Below are positions 36,484-47,300 of a stretch of 64,000 nucleotides of DNA, one piece after another. A program made the translations under genes and the position numbers. Within the stretch, counting starts at the first letter, position 1. Each line of letters opens with the position of its first letter. The stretch is from positions 23,354,040 to 23,418,039 of the forward strand of contig NC_133225.1 of NCBI RefSeq assembly GCF_040436345.1. The letters run 5' to 3'. The stretch is from Pagrus major. Taxonomy: Eukaryota; Chordata; Actinopteri; Spariformes; Sparidae. The notes under the pieces were generated by a model. That model was not told the origin of the DNA. It searched no databases and saw only the letters and a program-made list of their open reading frames with translations.

Positions 36484-39400
36484 CGGCCTTCATTTTCATC
36501 CCAATTACACACCTGTAAAATTTTGTGACTGGATGTTTTACGGTTTTGACATGATTGTGCTGACAAAAAAAACTGTCCGCAGACAGACGGAGATAAACCT
36601 GACAAAGTACTAAAAACCACTTCTGTGGTGATTCCCACTACGATAGCTGTCTCCAAGACCATATTTACCATGATGACACACACAGACTCACAAGGTGAAA
36701 ACAATACCAGCTGTCACTGTAGCTGCTGGTAAAAATACACAAAAATAAATTCTGAAAAAGCTGATAGGCAAACTTAACTAGTCAGCCTGCTCACTGAAAC
36801 TACAGCTGACTTCATTTGGCAGCTACAGTTCTCTTTACAGATGGTGCAGTCCACGTTTGGCAGTTGACTAAAATTGCAACATTCATTGTTTTCTCTTTTA
36901 AACATACATCACTGATCAATGAAAAGCCTTTTCACTAGTTTCACACATGCACAGTTAAGAGTGGTTTTTGGTTTTCAAGTAGACATTTTACAACTTACAT
37001 AAATCTTTAAATTACATAATACCACATTTTTCCTTTCATGCAGCACTCCTTGGTTTGTACTTCTCCCTCTCCTTTTGTAGCACATGAACCTCTCCCTCAC
37101 TTTGGCTTTTGTACTCTTTCATGCTTGTCTGCTCCCCCTCTGCTCCTTCCTCCTCATCAACATCCACCATCTCCCTGCCTCCCTTTGTCTTTCTCCATAT
37201 TTGCCTTTTTCGCTTTTCTTCACCAGGTCCTCAACCCCAAACCTCTTTCCTGTGCTTACATACTCTGCTCACAGCCCAGAAGCCACTGTGCTGCACTCTG
37301 AGGGGGCATTGTTTGGATTCTTACATGAAGTGCAGTCTTCAAATGGGAATCTGCTGCAGCTGCATGAAGGGCACCTCTCCCCGGCACTCCACCCACCATG
37401 ATTATTGTTTTTTGGGGGCCAGGCTGATGTTCAACGCTGCTCCTTCATTGCAAGGAATCTAGGAGATTGCTCAGTAATGTACCAACCGAGAAAGCAGGAG
37501 GGTGGATGTTTTCTAAGGGTTGTACATAGTTAGGAGACTGTGAATTCTCACCAGACAAGTACAGTAAATATTTCTGCCTTGTTGTGCAGGTGCAGTAGAT
37601 GTCTAGTAGTTTTGATAATTTTCCAGATCATCCCTACAATCATTTTCAGTCCTATTTCTTGTGCAAAGGCAGATATTGTGCCTGGATTTTGAGCCAAAAT
37701 GAAAGCCTCTTTACATACTTTTACAGTGTATTATCTAGTTTTAGTCTCCTTTTTGTTGTTTTTAGTGGTCTCATATCCTCTTTGAGTTGCTACATTTGAA
37801 AAAACAACTTAAGGGTGCTTGCTAACATTAAGCCAGTAAGAAATCCAGGTAACAGAGGAACAGAAAGACCCATTTGAAGTTTAGACTCCAGTGGTTTGTG
37901 CAGGGGTTGTGTAAAAGGCATCTAATGATTGATGAATGCACTGAACCCAGTGGAAGTGGAAGAAGCTGTTACCACCCCTGAGGCCTTCATTGTGAGGAAT
38001 TCCCTCCCCTGCAGGCTGTCTGACCTCACAGGAAAGACTTGGAAAATACAGATTAAAGATATTTACATGACACACACTGTTTCCTTTTGTTTGGAGAAAG
38101 AATGGAGAGGCACATCCCTTCAAGGTGTTCATGCAGACATGAGACAATAGAATGAAGTGAAAGCAAAGCTGGATGATTTCTGTGTATATAATTTATCTTT
38201 ATGACTAATCGTTTAAGGTTACAAGGTTTTTTCAGACTCAGAGACAACAACAGTTTGGTTTATTTATGGTTAATGTTTGATTTATTTTTCCAATTAGCCT
38301 ATAGTCATTCTTTGTTTTTGTTCTCGTGACCTTTTCAAGCAGATAACCCTCATTTCACTGAAGAGTTCAACTGTGCTGTCCAATGCCTGACTTGCAAACT
38401 TGAGGCATTAATTACCACACGTTTTGTCTCTGGTGTAAAGAGACAAGTTAAGGAAAAGAGTCAGGAACTGAGCCTGTAGCGTGGCATGGTCTTTGTGAGT
38501 GCTTGACTTGTTTGTTTGTGTTTGCTGAGTCTGTTCCTTCTGTTTTTTCCTGCCTGCTGTAGGTGAACAATGTGGAGGAAAGCCGCAGTGTTCAGGACGC
38601 CCCAACCCTGCTGGTGTCAGAGAAGGGGGCTGGGCTGCTCAACGCCTCGGCCAACAGTGTCATCTCCTACCCTCCAGCTAAAGTGGACAGCAGCTCCTAT
38701 AATGAGTACGACTACGACAACAAAGAGTGGGTGACCCTGTTTTCTCAGCCCCCCTTTTTAGCTCAGAGTCTAGAATTTTATGTTCAAATCAGATGAAGCA
38801 TCTTTTGGCTGATTAAATGTTTCGGATGCTAGGGCATTTTTATCTTCTGTAATGTGATGTATTTCCAAGGACAATATAGGCGGTGTTTCAGTATGAGAGG
38901 GATTACTAGCCCGTTTGTGAAGTTACCATTGCTCTCTGACCAGCCAGTGCGTTATCCTAAATACATGTATCCATATAAAGAAAAAAAGGGTCGCAAACAT
39001 ATCCAGCCTTCATCAGACTGATGAAAACAATGGCCCAAAATGTTTTGTGTATTTGCCAGACAGATGATTAAGTAAATTCATCAAAAAACATATTCCTGAG
39101 TGCGACCCTCTTTTGCATATGTGAATACATGTACAGTATCTCTGCACATGTATTCAAGAGTTTGAATTTCTTCCCCAAAACTACATACTGCCCCTTTAAA
39201 CAATATACTTCTATGAAAAAAGTGATTACAATGTTTGAGTCGGGGCACTGTAAAGCAAAGATTCCACACAAACAAGGAACCTCTGAGCATGTGACTCACA
39301 CAAGCAATATCTAATCACTGCTCAGTTTTAAAGCCCATGAAAACATATTGCCCTACCCACAGAAAGAGCTCTGGGAGTGACCTTTGAGCCCTCGTTGGAT

Positions 39401-40775
39401 TAACTTTCCCTTGTTTTTTTTTCTCATGTTCATTGAAATCTCTAAGGAAGGGAAAACGTAGGATGTTTTTGAAAAAGTATATTCGCTTTTATTCAAAGCT
39501 AGAAATGATTTCTCAAGCACCTTGTTTTTGTTTGCAGTAATGCCCTCAAGACTGTGTGTTTTTTCACAGTTTCTTAACATCTCGGTACCTTTGAAAAACA
39601 TGGTAAGCTTGTGTCAAAAATATGCCCCGACTGACCTGATTAATGTGAAGTTCCTTCTTGATGTTCACAGACACTAGAACAAAACAATCAAATTTTACAT
39701 TTGCAAGGATTTTGATTTGGTTCAAAGTACAGAACATTATTTTGACGATTTCCGCTCTCACAAAGTAAACATAGCTGGCGTTTTTCATAAGCAGAAGAAT
39801 GTTAGCCTGAAGACCCGAAGTGTACTCTGCTGTTAATAACGCAGCCTGTTTTGTAAGAACTTGTACTATCTGCACAGGCTGGATTTGGATGCCTCTACAA
39901 ATCCCCACAAATCTACAAAATTGAGCATGATTTCTCCCTCCCGTTATTAAAGAGCTGTACCTGCCTCCTGGTCACTGACGGGCCTCCACATGGCACACAG
40001 TCAAACCTTAGAGCGTGAGCAACAATAATCATTAGTGGTTCAAGGTGTTTACCTTGACCTTGTTTACCAGTCTGAGTCATATCAGTACATATTTGTTTTT
40101 TTAGTTTTTGTTCTTATTTTGGTCATGATGTTCTTTGTGTAATTTTCTTTTTGCTTAATTTGTTTGATATAGTTAAGGACATAATTTCCACTCAGAGTTT
40201 CAGTAATTTGATTTACTGTGCAATTTACAGTTCCCTCAAAGCTGTAGATTTATGAGCAGCAGAGAATGAATGGAAACTTGTTTTTGCCCTGGGGTTTGCC
40301 TTTCAGTATGTTAGGCCCAATCCCAATCTCCACACTCACAGACTCACAGACTTTGACACGTGTTCCCAGTAAGCCAGCGAGGGTTTAGGGCTGTCCCACT
40401 GTCAAATCATTAAGGGTATGAGGGATGTCTTGCAGATATTTTGAGCCCTTTCTGGCTACTTTCTGTAAGTGTGCACACTTTGCCTAAAGGCATTACTAAC
40501 AGTTCATAGCTTTGTAACATTAAACACAGGGTTACCATGGGTTACCAGGGTGTGTGCTAGTCATTTTGTACTAGAAGGGTATATATTTTACTAGAAAGCT
40601 ACGTCCTCAAGGTAAAGTGAATTTTATCATCATATGTTATTTGCTAGATTAATAAAAATAAAAATAGATAAGAATGCGTATATATTCAGAATGGGAGAAA
40701 ATACCTCTGACCAAATTAGATCACCTCAACGTCAGTCCAAACATACACAATTGAAAATGCCATCTAAATAGTTAA

Positions 40776-40810
<35 letters not shown>

Positions 40811-43800
40811 GTCTTTTAGAACTTCACTATAGTAATTTTTACGCGCTGTGAAAATCTGTAGTAATAGGGATGTGCTATCGACACTAGAAATACTGGTTGG
40901 TGAATCTTGTGTCATTGATGTACATTATACATTTAAATTACATATTGGCACTGACGTGTCATGTATTTTTTGTCAAATGTTGCTTTATAAACGGCATCTA
41001 TTACTTATGTTAGCAATGACGGTTAACTGTTGCATCTAAGATATAATATGTGCATTATTTTTCAGACAGTGTTTAACCTTATAGATTAAATTGTGCTCAA
41101 TTTTGACTGTTTTCTCAGTGTTCTCGTTAAAACTTTGTTTAAATGTCAGAGAAGTTAGTCATTCAGCACATCTCTCATAAAAACTAGAAGAAGTAGTGAG
41201 GCAAGGGAAGTGTGGAGGACAAAAAAACAAATATGTATTTTGGCATCATTTGTCATCACGAATGTTTTCATGTTTTTGTCCTGCAGGTATTCAGAGAGGA
41301 CTACCAGCAGACCATCAGAAGTCCTCTCACATGGTGGAGGAACCAGCTCCAGCCCGTCAGAGGAGACTGGCCGCAAACCCTCCGCCAACAGGGGCAAGAG
41401 ACGCAGACGCAAACCCGACTTTGATGAGTCTCAGTACGAGACAGAGTACACCACAGGAGGAGAAACAGGCAATGAACTTGACGGAGAGGAGTGGGAGAGG
41501 TGAGAATTAAACCTCCATGACCGTGGTGTTGTGTCTCTGTGCAGCTCATACACAGTCTGGATTAAGGATGGAAAAGTCACGGTCTAATAGTACAGATTGT
41601 AGATTGCAGTAAAATACTCCCTCCCCCAGGACCAGACCTCAATTTCTGGATTTGAATGAACAATTGTAAGCTCAGAAATCAAGCTCACATGAGAGTGATT
41701 TACAGGAAAATTATTCTAGAATATCATTTAGATAGAAACATGCAAGCATAAAATAATAAATAAAAAGATGCTTAAACAGTGAAGTGTGGAAAAGGCTGCA
41801 GTCTGCTTCACTCTGCCCAGGAGTAGTTAATCCTCTGAGGCATGCCACTTCACATGGGTTGTACTCAGGCATAATGAGAGAATTGGGTCAAAGGTACAAA
41901 ACATGGGGGTCAATGTAGTTTATGAGAAAGTAGTTTTATTTGGCTGTCGTTCGATCTGCCCAGACTTCAACGAATAACCTGAAGGAGATATTTGAAACCT
42001 GTTATTGAAACCAACGGCAAAAGTACACATCCTTGACCTCTGCACTGTGTTCCGGTGGTTCAGTAGTAAACCTGATAACCTTAGTGACTGTTGTAAATTG
42101 TGATATTCTAGTGCAGGACATTTAAAGTGTTTTTAAATCTTTCTAGATACAGGTTTATCTCTTTTTCTGACCCTTTAACTCCTCCTTCTCCTTCTCCAGT
42201 TCGTACCCAGAGATAAGATCTGATGCTGAGCGTCAGGAATATAAGAGAGAGTTTGACGCCGACCTCAGAGAGTACAAGCGCCTGTGTGCTGAGATGGACG
42301 ACATCAATGATCAGTTGAACAAACTCAGCCGGCAGCTGGACACACTGGATGAAACTTCTGCCAAATACCAGGTCAGATTTAGACAGAAGTCACCATTAAT
42401 GAATCAAACATGCTGGTAATGGAACAAAGATGAGCCTAAATTACAAATCAGGAATGCAATAGGGAAGATTATCCCCTTCAGTGGATGGAGATTAATAAAT
42501 AATCTATAGGAATAAAGGAGAAAAAAAAATCTTGTGTAGGGTATGAACACTGGAGGGTTCCCGTTACATAAATCACAAATTATAATTTTGCAGAATTTCC
42601 CAATAAATGCTGATCTTGCCACAGAAAGATTATTTTCCTGAGCTTCTCCGTTAGAGCTACCAAAAATTGAGATTTGCAGTTTTTAGTGTACAGCTTCAGT
42701 ATGATGAAGGTGTAAAAATTTTTCCACACTCATATCCAACTCCTAGATGCCTGGTATGTTGCCTCCTTTAGTTCCCCACATACATCTTTTGCTATGTTTT
42801 CTTGAACACCAAACACCCTTAAGTGTTCTGGGGCTTCCAAGCAAGAACTCTGCATTAATTAAAAGACAAAAGAGATATTAATTGTTGAGCAATAGAAACA
42901 TAAATCCGGCAGATGAGGCCATGTCCACATATCGTTTTTTTGGGCAGAAAAGCGCTGGCTCTGCGCTCAGGAGCACTGACATGAAGCTGAGAGAAAAAAC
43001 GCTGCACTTGCTTCTTGTCTCTATGACAACAATATCTTGACAACTGCAGCTGCATGATCGACACTGCCCCTTTGTGGTTTACTATCTGTTTGTTTTTTAT
43101 TTGCCATCTGGACATCAGAGCAAGGAGGATGTGGGTGCATACCATGATCCATGACAAAAATACAGTGAATATTATCGCCCAGGAAAAAGAATAATGCGAC
43201 TATGATGTCACTAGTGCCTTTCTGAAAAGTTGAGAGATTTTCAACTCGAAGCGCTTGGAGCAGTCGCATAACAAAGGCGGAGCACTCACAAAAAAGACGC
43301 TGGTGCTCAATAAAAAACGCTATGTGGACACAGGCCCTGACATTGCTGGGACAGTTTAAAAACAAACAATCAAAATCGATACAGCAGAAAAAGAGATATC
43401 ACCTTTTTTAATCCCCAACTCTTCTTCCTTTTCAAAAATGGTGCTGACATTACCCACAATGCCACTTTATACAACTATTTTCACATGCAGTCATACTTGA
43501 TAAGACCTGTAAGCAACTTTAATGTCTAAAATTGGTGGAGTTATTCTTTAAAGGACATTATGTGGATATAGTGCACAGAAGGAACTATAGAAATCAGTAA
43601 AAGATGAGTTGAACATGCACCAATAACCTTTAGCATTTGCACAGTTAGATCTCCTGTTGTTGTGTTACTGTGCTGACAGAAAAAATGTGCCCTCTTCTGT
43701 CTTGGGATGCTGCAAGTTTTCATCAAATACACACATAGGCACTCAAAGACAAGGTCTCAAACAGACAAAAAACAGGAAAAGACATTGTTTCAACATTCAG

Positions 43801-44290
43801 TTCAACTGAACAACTGAGTTGTTTTTTCCTCATGTTTCCACAGGCTGTAGCAGAGGAATATAACCAGCTGAAGGATCTGAAGCGGGTGAGGAGACCTTTT
43901 ATAAACTACACCCCATAAAAACTTAAAACATATTGCAGTTATTTTCAGTTAAGTATTACAGATGTCTTTCTACAAAATGTCACCTCATTTAGTTTCCATC
44001 TTATTCCTCTGGACATAAAATGTCTGTGTTCTCTCTCTAACCCTGTATTACTATTTTTAAAGCATAAACGTCAGTGAACATCTTCACTGTCTAGTATTAT
44101 TAAAAAACTGATTCCACTCTTGACCTTGAGTGTTATTTGTCATATTAAATGCCTCCTCTGTGCTCTCTGTGCTCTCTCTGCTCTGCAGACGTCAGACTAC
44201 CAGTCGAAGAAGAAACAGTGTCGCAGGCTGAGACACAAACTGTTCCACATCAAAGGCATGGTGAAGGACTACGACAAGAACCACTCATGA
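27830..44290 (+). CDS. ocln: Occludin, tight-junction MARVEL protein, complete
   Basis: Coding exons: 27830-28411, 30181-30372, 31475-31642, 38563-38726, 41287-41499, 42200-42371, 43844-43885 and 44189-44290, joined in phase to 544 aa. The start MFDKQRYESPPVYSPP is occludin-like. MARVEL-type helices lie at about residues 69-90, 147-168, 179-206 and 259-279. Loop 1 (about 91-143) is Gly/Tyr-rich and loop 2 has two Cys (MMCQNLYQ, HYCFVD), both occludin hallmarks. The cytoplasmic tail ends in the occludin/ELL coiled-coil domain (about 437-541; YKREFDADLREYKRL to HIKGMVKDYDKNHS), which binds ZO-1 in mammals. For exon 38563-38726 the donor GA/GTGGGT was chosen because the alternative after TGG hits a stop in the next exon. 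Occludin helps set paracellular permeability of epithelia. Confidence 0.95.
28412..30180. other. ocln intron after the first coding exon
   Basis: AT-rich non-coding DNA with no repeat I can define, ending in a strong pyrimidine tract and CAG at 30171-30180. Confidence 0.5.
30373..31474. other. ocln intron with decayed MITE
   Basis: Contains at about 30601-30795 a degraded relative of the GCAACGATTA repeat (GAGCTGCAACGATACATCAG at the left). The rest is AT-rich without features. Confidence 0.45.
31860..32150 (+). mobile_element. tRNA-derived SINE in ocln intron
   Basis: A box TGTAGCTCAGGAGGTAGAG and B box GGTTCGAATCCC are spaced as in tRNA genes. The body contains GTCCTTGAACAAGATACTGA, and the 3' part TGTAAAGCGCTTTGAG, a common fish SINE/LINE tail. 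It lies in the sense direction of ocln. The head is not a convincing functional tRNA because the sequence continues into a SINE body and lacks a terminator at the right place. Confidence 0.75.
33604..34443 (-). mobile_element. hAT element with transposase fragment and perfect 8-bp target duplication
   Basis: The direct repeat CAATTTAT flanks the element (33596-33603 and 34444-34451). Ends are short inverted repeats: TAGAGGTGTGCA at the left, TAGGGGTGCAGA on the reverse strand at the right. On the minus strand from 34218 to about 33850 a frame of about 120 codons encodes part of a hAT/ZBED-type transposase: TCDSWTSVATESYLMVKAHY, then VLVTDNASNM and RCFAHTLNLASQ, which include the conserved DNASNM and CFAH(T/S)LNL motifs. 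N-terminal zinc finger and C-terminal dimerisation regions are missing, so this is a deletion derivative. It lies antisense to ocln. Confidence 0.9.
35756..36340 (+). repeat. Interspersed repeat, copy in ocln intron (second copy at 55927-56480)
   Basis: It is collinear with 55927-56480: both begin CTTTTGTAGGCTA-like, share CCCTCGACAAAAAGCC, AATGTTAGGCT and GGGGTATTTACTGA, and end near GGCACT. The copies differ by many substitutions and small indels. No terminal inverted repeat, tail or reading frame identifies the class. A more distant relative may lie at about 61010-61160. Confidence 0.7.
36447..36482. repeat. (GT)n microsatellite
   Basis: About 18 perfect GT units in the large ocln intron. 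Confidence 0.95.
38727..41286. other. ocln intron (2.6 kb)
   Basis: No exon is seen. It contains a short TTAA-MITE end fragment (AACTACATACTGCCCCTTTAA-like, 39179-39199) and a (TTA)n microsatellite at about 40781-40809. Otherwise AT-rich unique sequence. Confidence 0.45.
40781..40809. repeat. (TTA)n microsatellite
   Basis: About ten perfect TTA units within an ocln intron. Confidence 0.95.
42372..43843. other. ocln intron containing a foldback MITE
   Basis: At about 42912-43340 the ends are inverted: GGCCATGTCCACATATCGTT at the left and, on the reverse strand, GGCCTGTGTCCACATAGCGT at the right. The ends resemble those of the family at 3945-4261 and 52836-53240. No coding content. Confidence 0.6.
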
Positions 44291-45595
44291 ATCCACTGAG
44301 TCCTGACGCTCAGCTCTGTGGTCTAAACAGCAGACACTGAGAGACGCAGGCCAAGATACACTCCAAAACACTACAAGGACTCTGTGACATCCTGAGACCA
44401 AAGTACCTGGACACACACCCACACACACATTTATAGGGAACATTCTGTGTGTTAATAATGATCTTGCGTTTTCCCTCTTTCACTCTGATCAGTTACGTAT
44501 AAGAAAATGGGTGCAGGAGCTCAGCTGTAGACACCTCCACAGCTAACACTACCATATTTTTTTTAAAGATCCAGCTCATTGTTTGCAGTGTTCAGTCAAT
44601 TGTGACGGAGGGCGGGGTAGGAGAGAGGTTGTTTGAAAGTCACCTGACCCTCAGCCACCTGTGATAACACTGTGCTCAGTTTCTGTGGCTGTTTGTTCTC
44701 CAGATTGGCAAATTTTCTTTGTTTTATCTCCGGAGATAAGAGGTGCAGCAGTATTGTAGAGAGCGTAGTAATGGGTGAGACAGATTGCTGGGATTGTGTC
44801 GAGCAAATATGCAGTCTTTCTTAACCCCTGGCACGGCGTTATCTTTGTGCTTTTCTCATCTTCTTCATCAGTGTTTGTATCTAAACTCTGCCGGGACTTT
44901 GTGTATTTTTTTTGTTTAAACTTAAGATTTTGATACTAATTATCACAGACGCAGTCAGACCAAAAAGGGGACAAACTGGCCAATGAGATATGTGTGACAT
45001 TGTTCTATATACACTTCCAATGAATCCTGTTCCTGAACAAATTCACAATGTCTGTCTCTTTGATTCTGCAGATATCTTAGCATCTGTGATGACTGTATCT
45101 GTTCTTTGTACATACTAAAGACTCATAGTGGCTTGTTTTGTTAATCACTGGTCATTCAAAAATGTGCTTAAGCTATGCAAATAACTAAAAACATCCAGAC
45201 TATGTTTATATTTTTTATCATGCATGCTCCTCAAAAAAACTGGAAAACACTTTTTCTGTAACTATATAAGCTATACTCATCTTTTCATTTGATTCTCTAC
45301 CAATGAAAACGATCATCTGCTGATTCCACGTGTGGTAATGTTTGTATTAATCCGCTTAAGTGTACGTTATAAAATCATCTAGACACACTTTTGATTTTTG
45401 TCAGGCATTTGTATTTTTATGAAGAACATCGTTGTCATTTTACAAACCCTTTGCGAGCCATTTATTTTTGTATAAATTTATTTTCTTTTGATGCTATGAA
45501 ACGTCCGTTTTTGTAACTGTATACTTCCATAAGGTATGGTGTCTAAAAAATGTTGAAGTCAGTAAGTAATAAACATTTCTAATTCTCTAAAACTT
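44291..45595 (+). other. ocln: ocln 3'UTR
   Basis: It follows the TGA at 44288-44290. An AATAAA at 45568-45573, after an AT-rich stretch, marks the likely transcript end near 45590. No coding sequence is seen. Confidence 0.6.
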
Positions 45596-45628
45596 TGTTC
45601 TTATTTTTTCACTTTTTTCCTGGTTTGG

Positions 45629-46120
45629 AGCAAGGAACCTGAAAAAGAAAGAAGGGTCATTACGTCACCGAATCTCGCTTTGGGGCCAGACTGCAGTGCC
45701 AGTTCTATTGAAGTCAATGGGTGATGCATGGAGAAACACACTAAAACCCAACACATCTACGTCGTGAGAAAATGAAAGAACACACTTCAGACGGTAGTGT
45801 AACCACTGATTCTTACCCGAAATGATCTACAGAGCTGATAATGTTGTGATCAAACGTGGCAGGTCAGGAGCCTTTCCTACACAAATTTGAGGAAAGGAAC
45901 AACGTGTCGATAAAAAAATTAGTTGTTAACCTCTCTGAAGTGTGTTCTTTCATTTTCTGGAGGCATTTCTTCATCAGAAGTCATACGGCGTAGATATGTT
46001 GGGTTGAAGTGTGTTTGTCAATGCTTTTCTCATAGACTTCAATACAGCTGACACCACAGTCTGGCCCAAAGCGAGATTCGGTGACTTAATGACCCTTCCT
46101 TCTTTTGTAGGTTCCTCGCT
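45629..46120. mobile_element. Foldback element just beyond the ocln polyadenylation site
   Basis: Two arms of about 160 bases are inverted copies: GTCATTACGTCACCGAATCT, CGCTTTGGGGCCAGACTG and AAAATGAAAGAACACACTTC on the left (to about 45795) reappear in reverse at about 45937-46105. The loop between is about 140 bases. No transposase and no certain target duplication. Confidence 0.7.
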
Positions 46121-47300
46121 TTGGAGAAATCTGCAGCTAGGTGCATCTGCAGTGAGCGTCCAGCAGGGAGAGCAGCAGCACTGCTGATCCAATCACAGTC
46201 AGCTCAGTGTAAGCTGCTGCTGCCCTCTTTTGGTTAACTGCTCTGAAAACATTTTACTAGAGCAGTTTACTGGCGTCATTGTACACAGTATGTGTCATTT
46301 TTAACTGTTTTTCAGTTGGCTTACAAAAAAATCCATACTGGTATCCTTTTGAAGTTGATGTGACAAAACATCGATCACAGTCTAACTTTCGATCGTCACT
46401 ACCAATTAAACCTCACATAAAGAAAGCAGAATAAACACTAATATCCCTGTACTAGTAGTATACTTGCAAGTGTACTACTTCAATACTTCTTGGGACTACA
46501 TGGGCCCAGCTTTTAGTTTATAAAAGTATAATTCTGAATATACTTTGAGTAAGACTAGTTAAGTTTGAGGACACAACTAGCTTTATTTTGTACTCCAACT
46601 ACTCTGTGAACTATACTATCAGTGAAGTTACAGGTACTGGTTATATACTTTTTAGTTACTGCGAGTAAACTTGCATATAGTTTACTAGTTATGTAACACT
46701 TATCCACATTTTATTTCTTGAAAGTATACTTTAAGTAATCTTTAGGTAAGAGTAGTGAAGTGAAAATATTAGCCAAATATACTTAGACTCTTCTGTATAA
46801 TTGTAGGTATAAACAAAGTATACTTAAACATAACTTTGTTAAGTACATCTCTTGAACATACAAACTGAAAGCATGCTCTAAACTGACTTCTTGTCTAACA
46901 TTCATTGTCAGTTTTTTTGAGAATTTCGACAAAAAGAAAAGGTCATGTAAATACAAGGCTTTTAACCTTTTTGCCAGAAGAGTTCTTGGATCTTGGAAAG
47001 AGAATTTAAATGAAATTCATTAAGATGTAATAAGACTGCTTCAAAGCTTTTAAGAGCTAGCAAATAGTTGGCTTTTTTTCTTTTTTTGCTTGATTAAACA
47101 AATTAAACAATTAATTGATGACCAAAGTTGCTGTCAGATTGTCTGTTAATTAAATTACCAGTTAACAGACTAATTGCTGAAGTTACAAGAAAAATGAAGA
47201 CAGTCCTTATAACTCACTGAAATGTCACATTGTAGTTGTGTATTTTGATTAGACAAATATAAGAATTTGAGTTTTTGCAGTGTTTACATGAAAATGACTG
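46121..47300. other. Intergenic DNA between convergent ocln and nr2f6
   Basis: From about 46440 to 46865 the sequence repeats AGTATACTT-like motifs on both strands (for example AGTATACTTGCAAGTGTACT), a structure suggesting a MITE or satellite-like remnant. No gene is seen. Confidence 0.45.

Larger units (their letters stand above)
31643..38562. other. ocln large intron (6.9 kb)
   Basis: Non-coding host intron for a SINE (31860-32150), a hAT element (33604-34443), a repeat shared with nr2f6 intron 2 (35756-36340) and a (GT)n microsatellite (36447-36482). A pyrimidine-rich open region at about 37040-37400 has no family match. Confidence 0.5.

Noticed and set aside
38563-38730. ocln exon ending after TGG with donor GTGACC
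   Set aside because: It joins the next exon in a frame that ends in a stop and loses the conserved tail; the GA/GTGGGT donor keeps it open.
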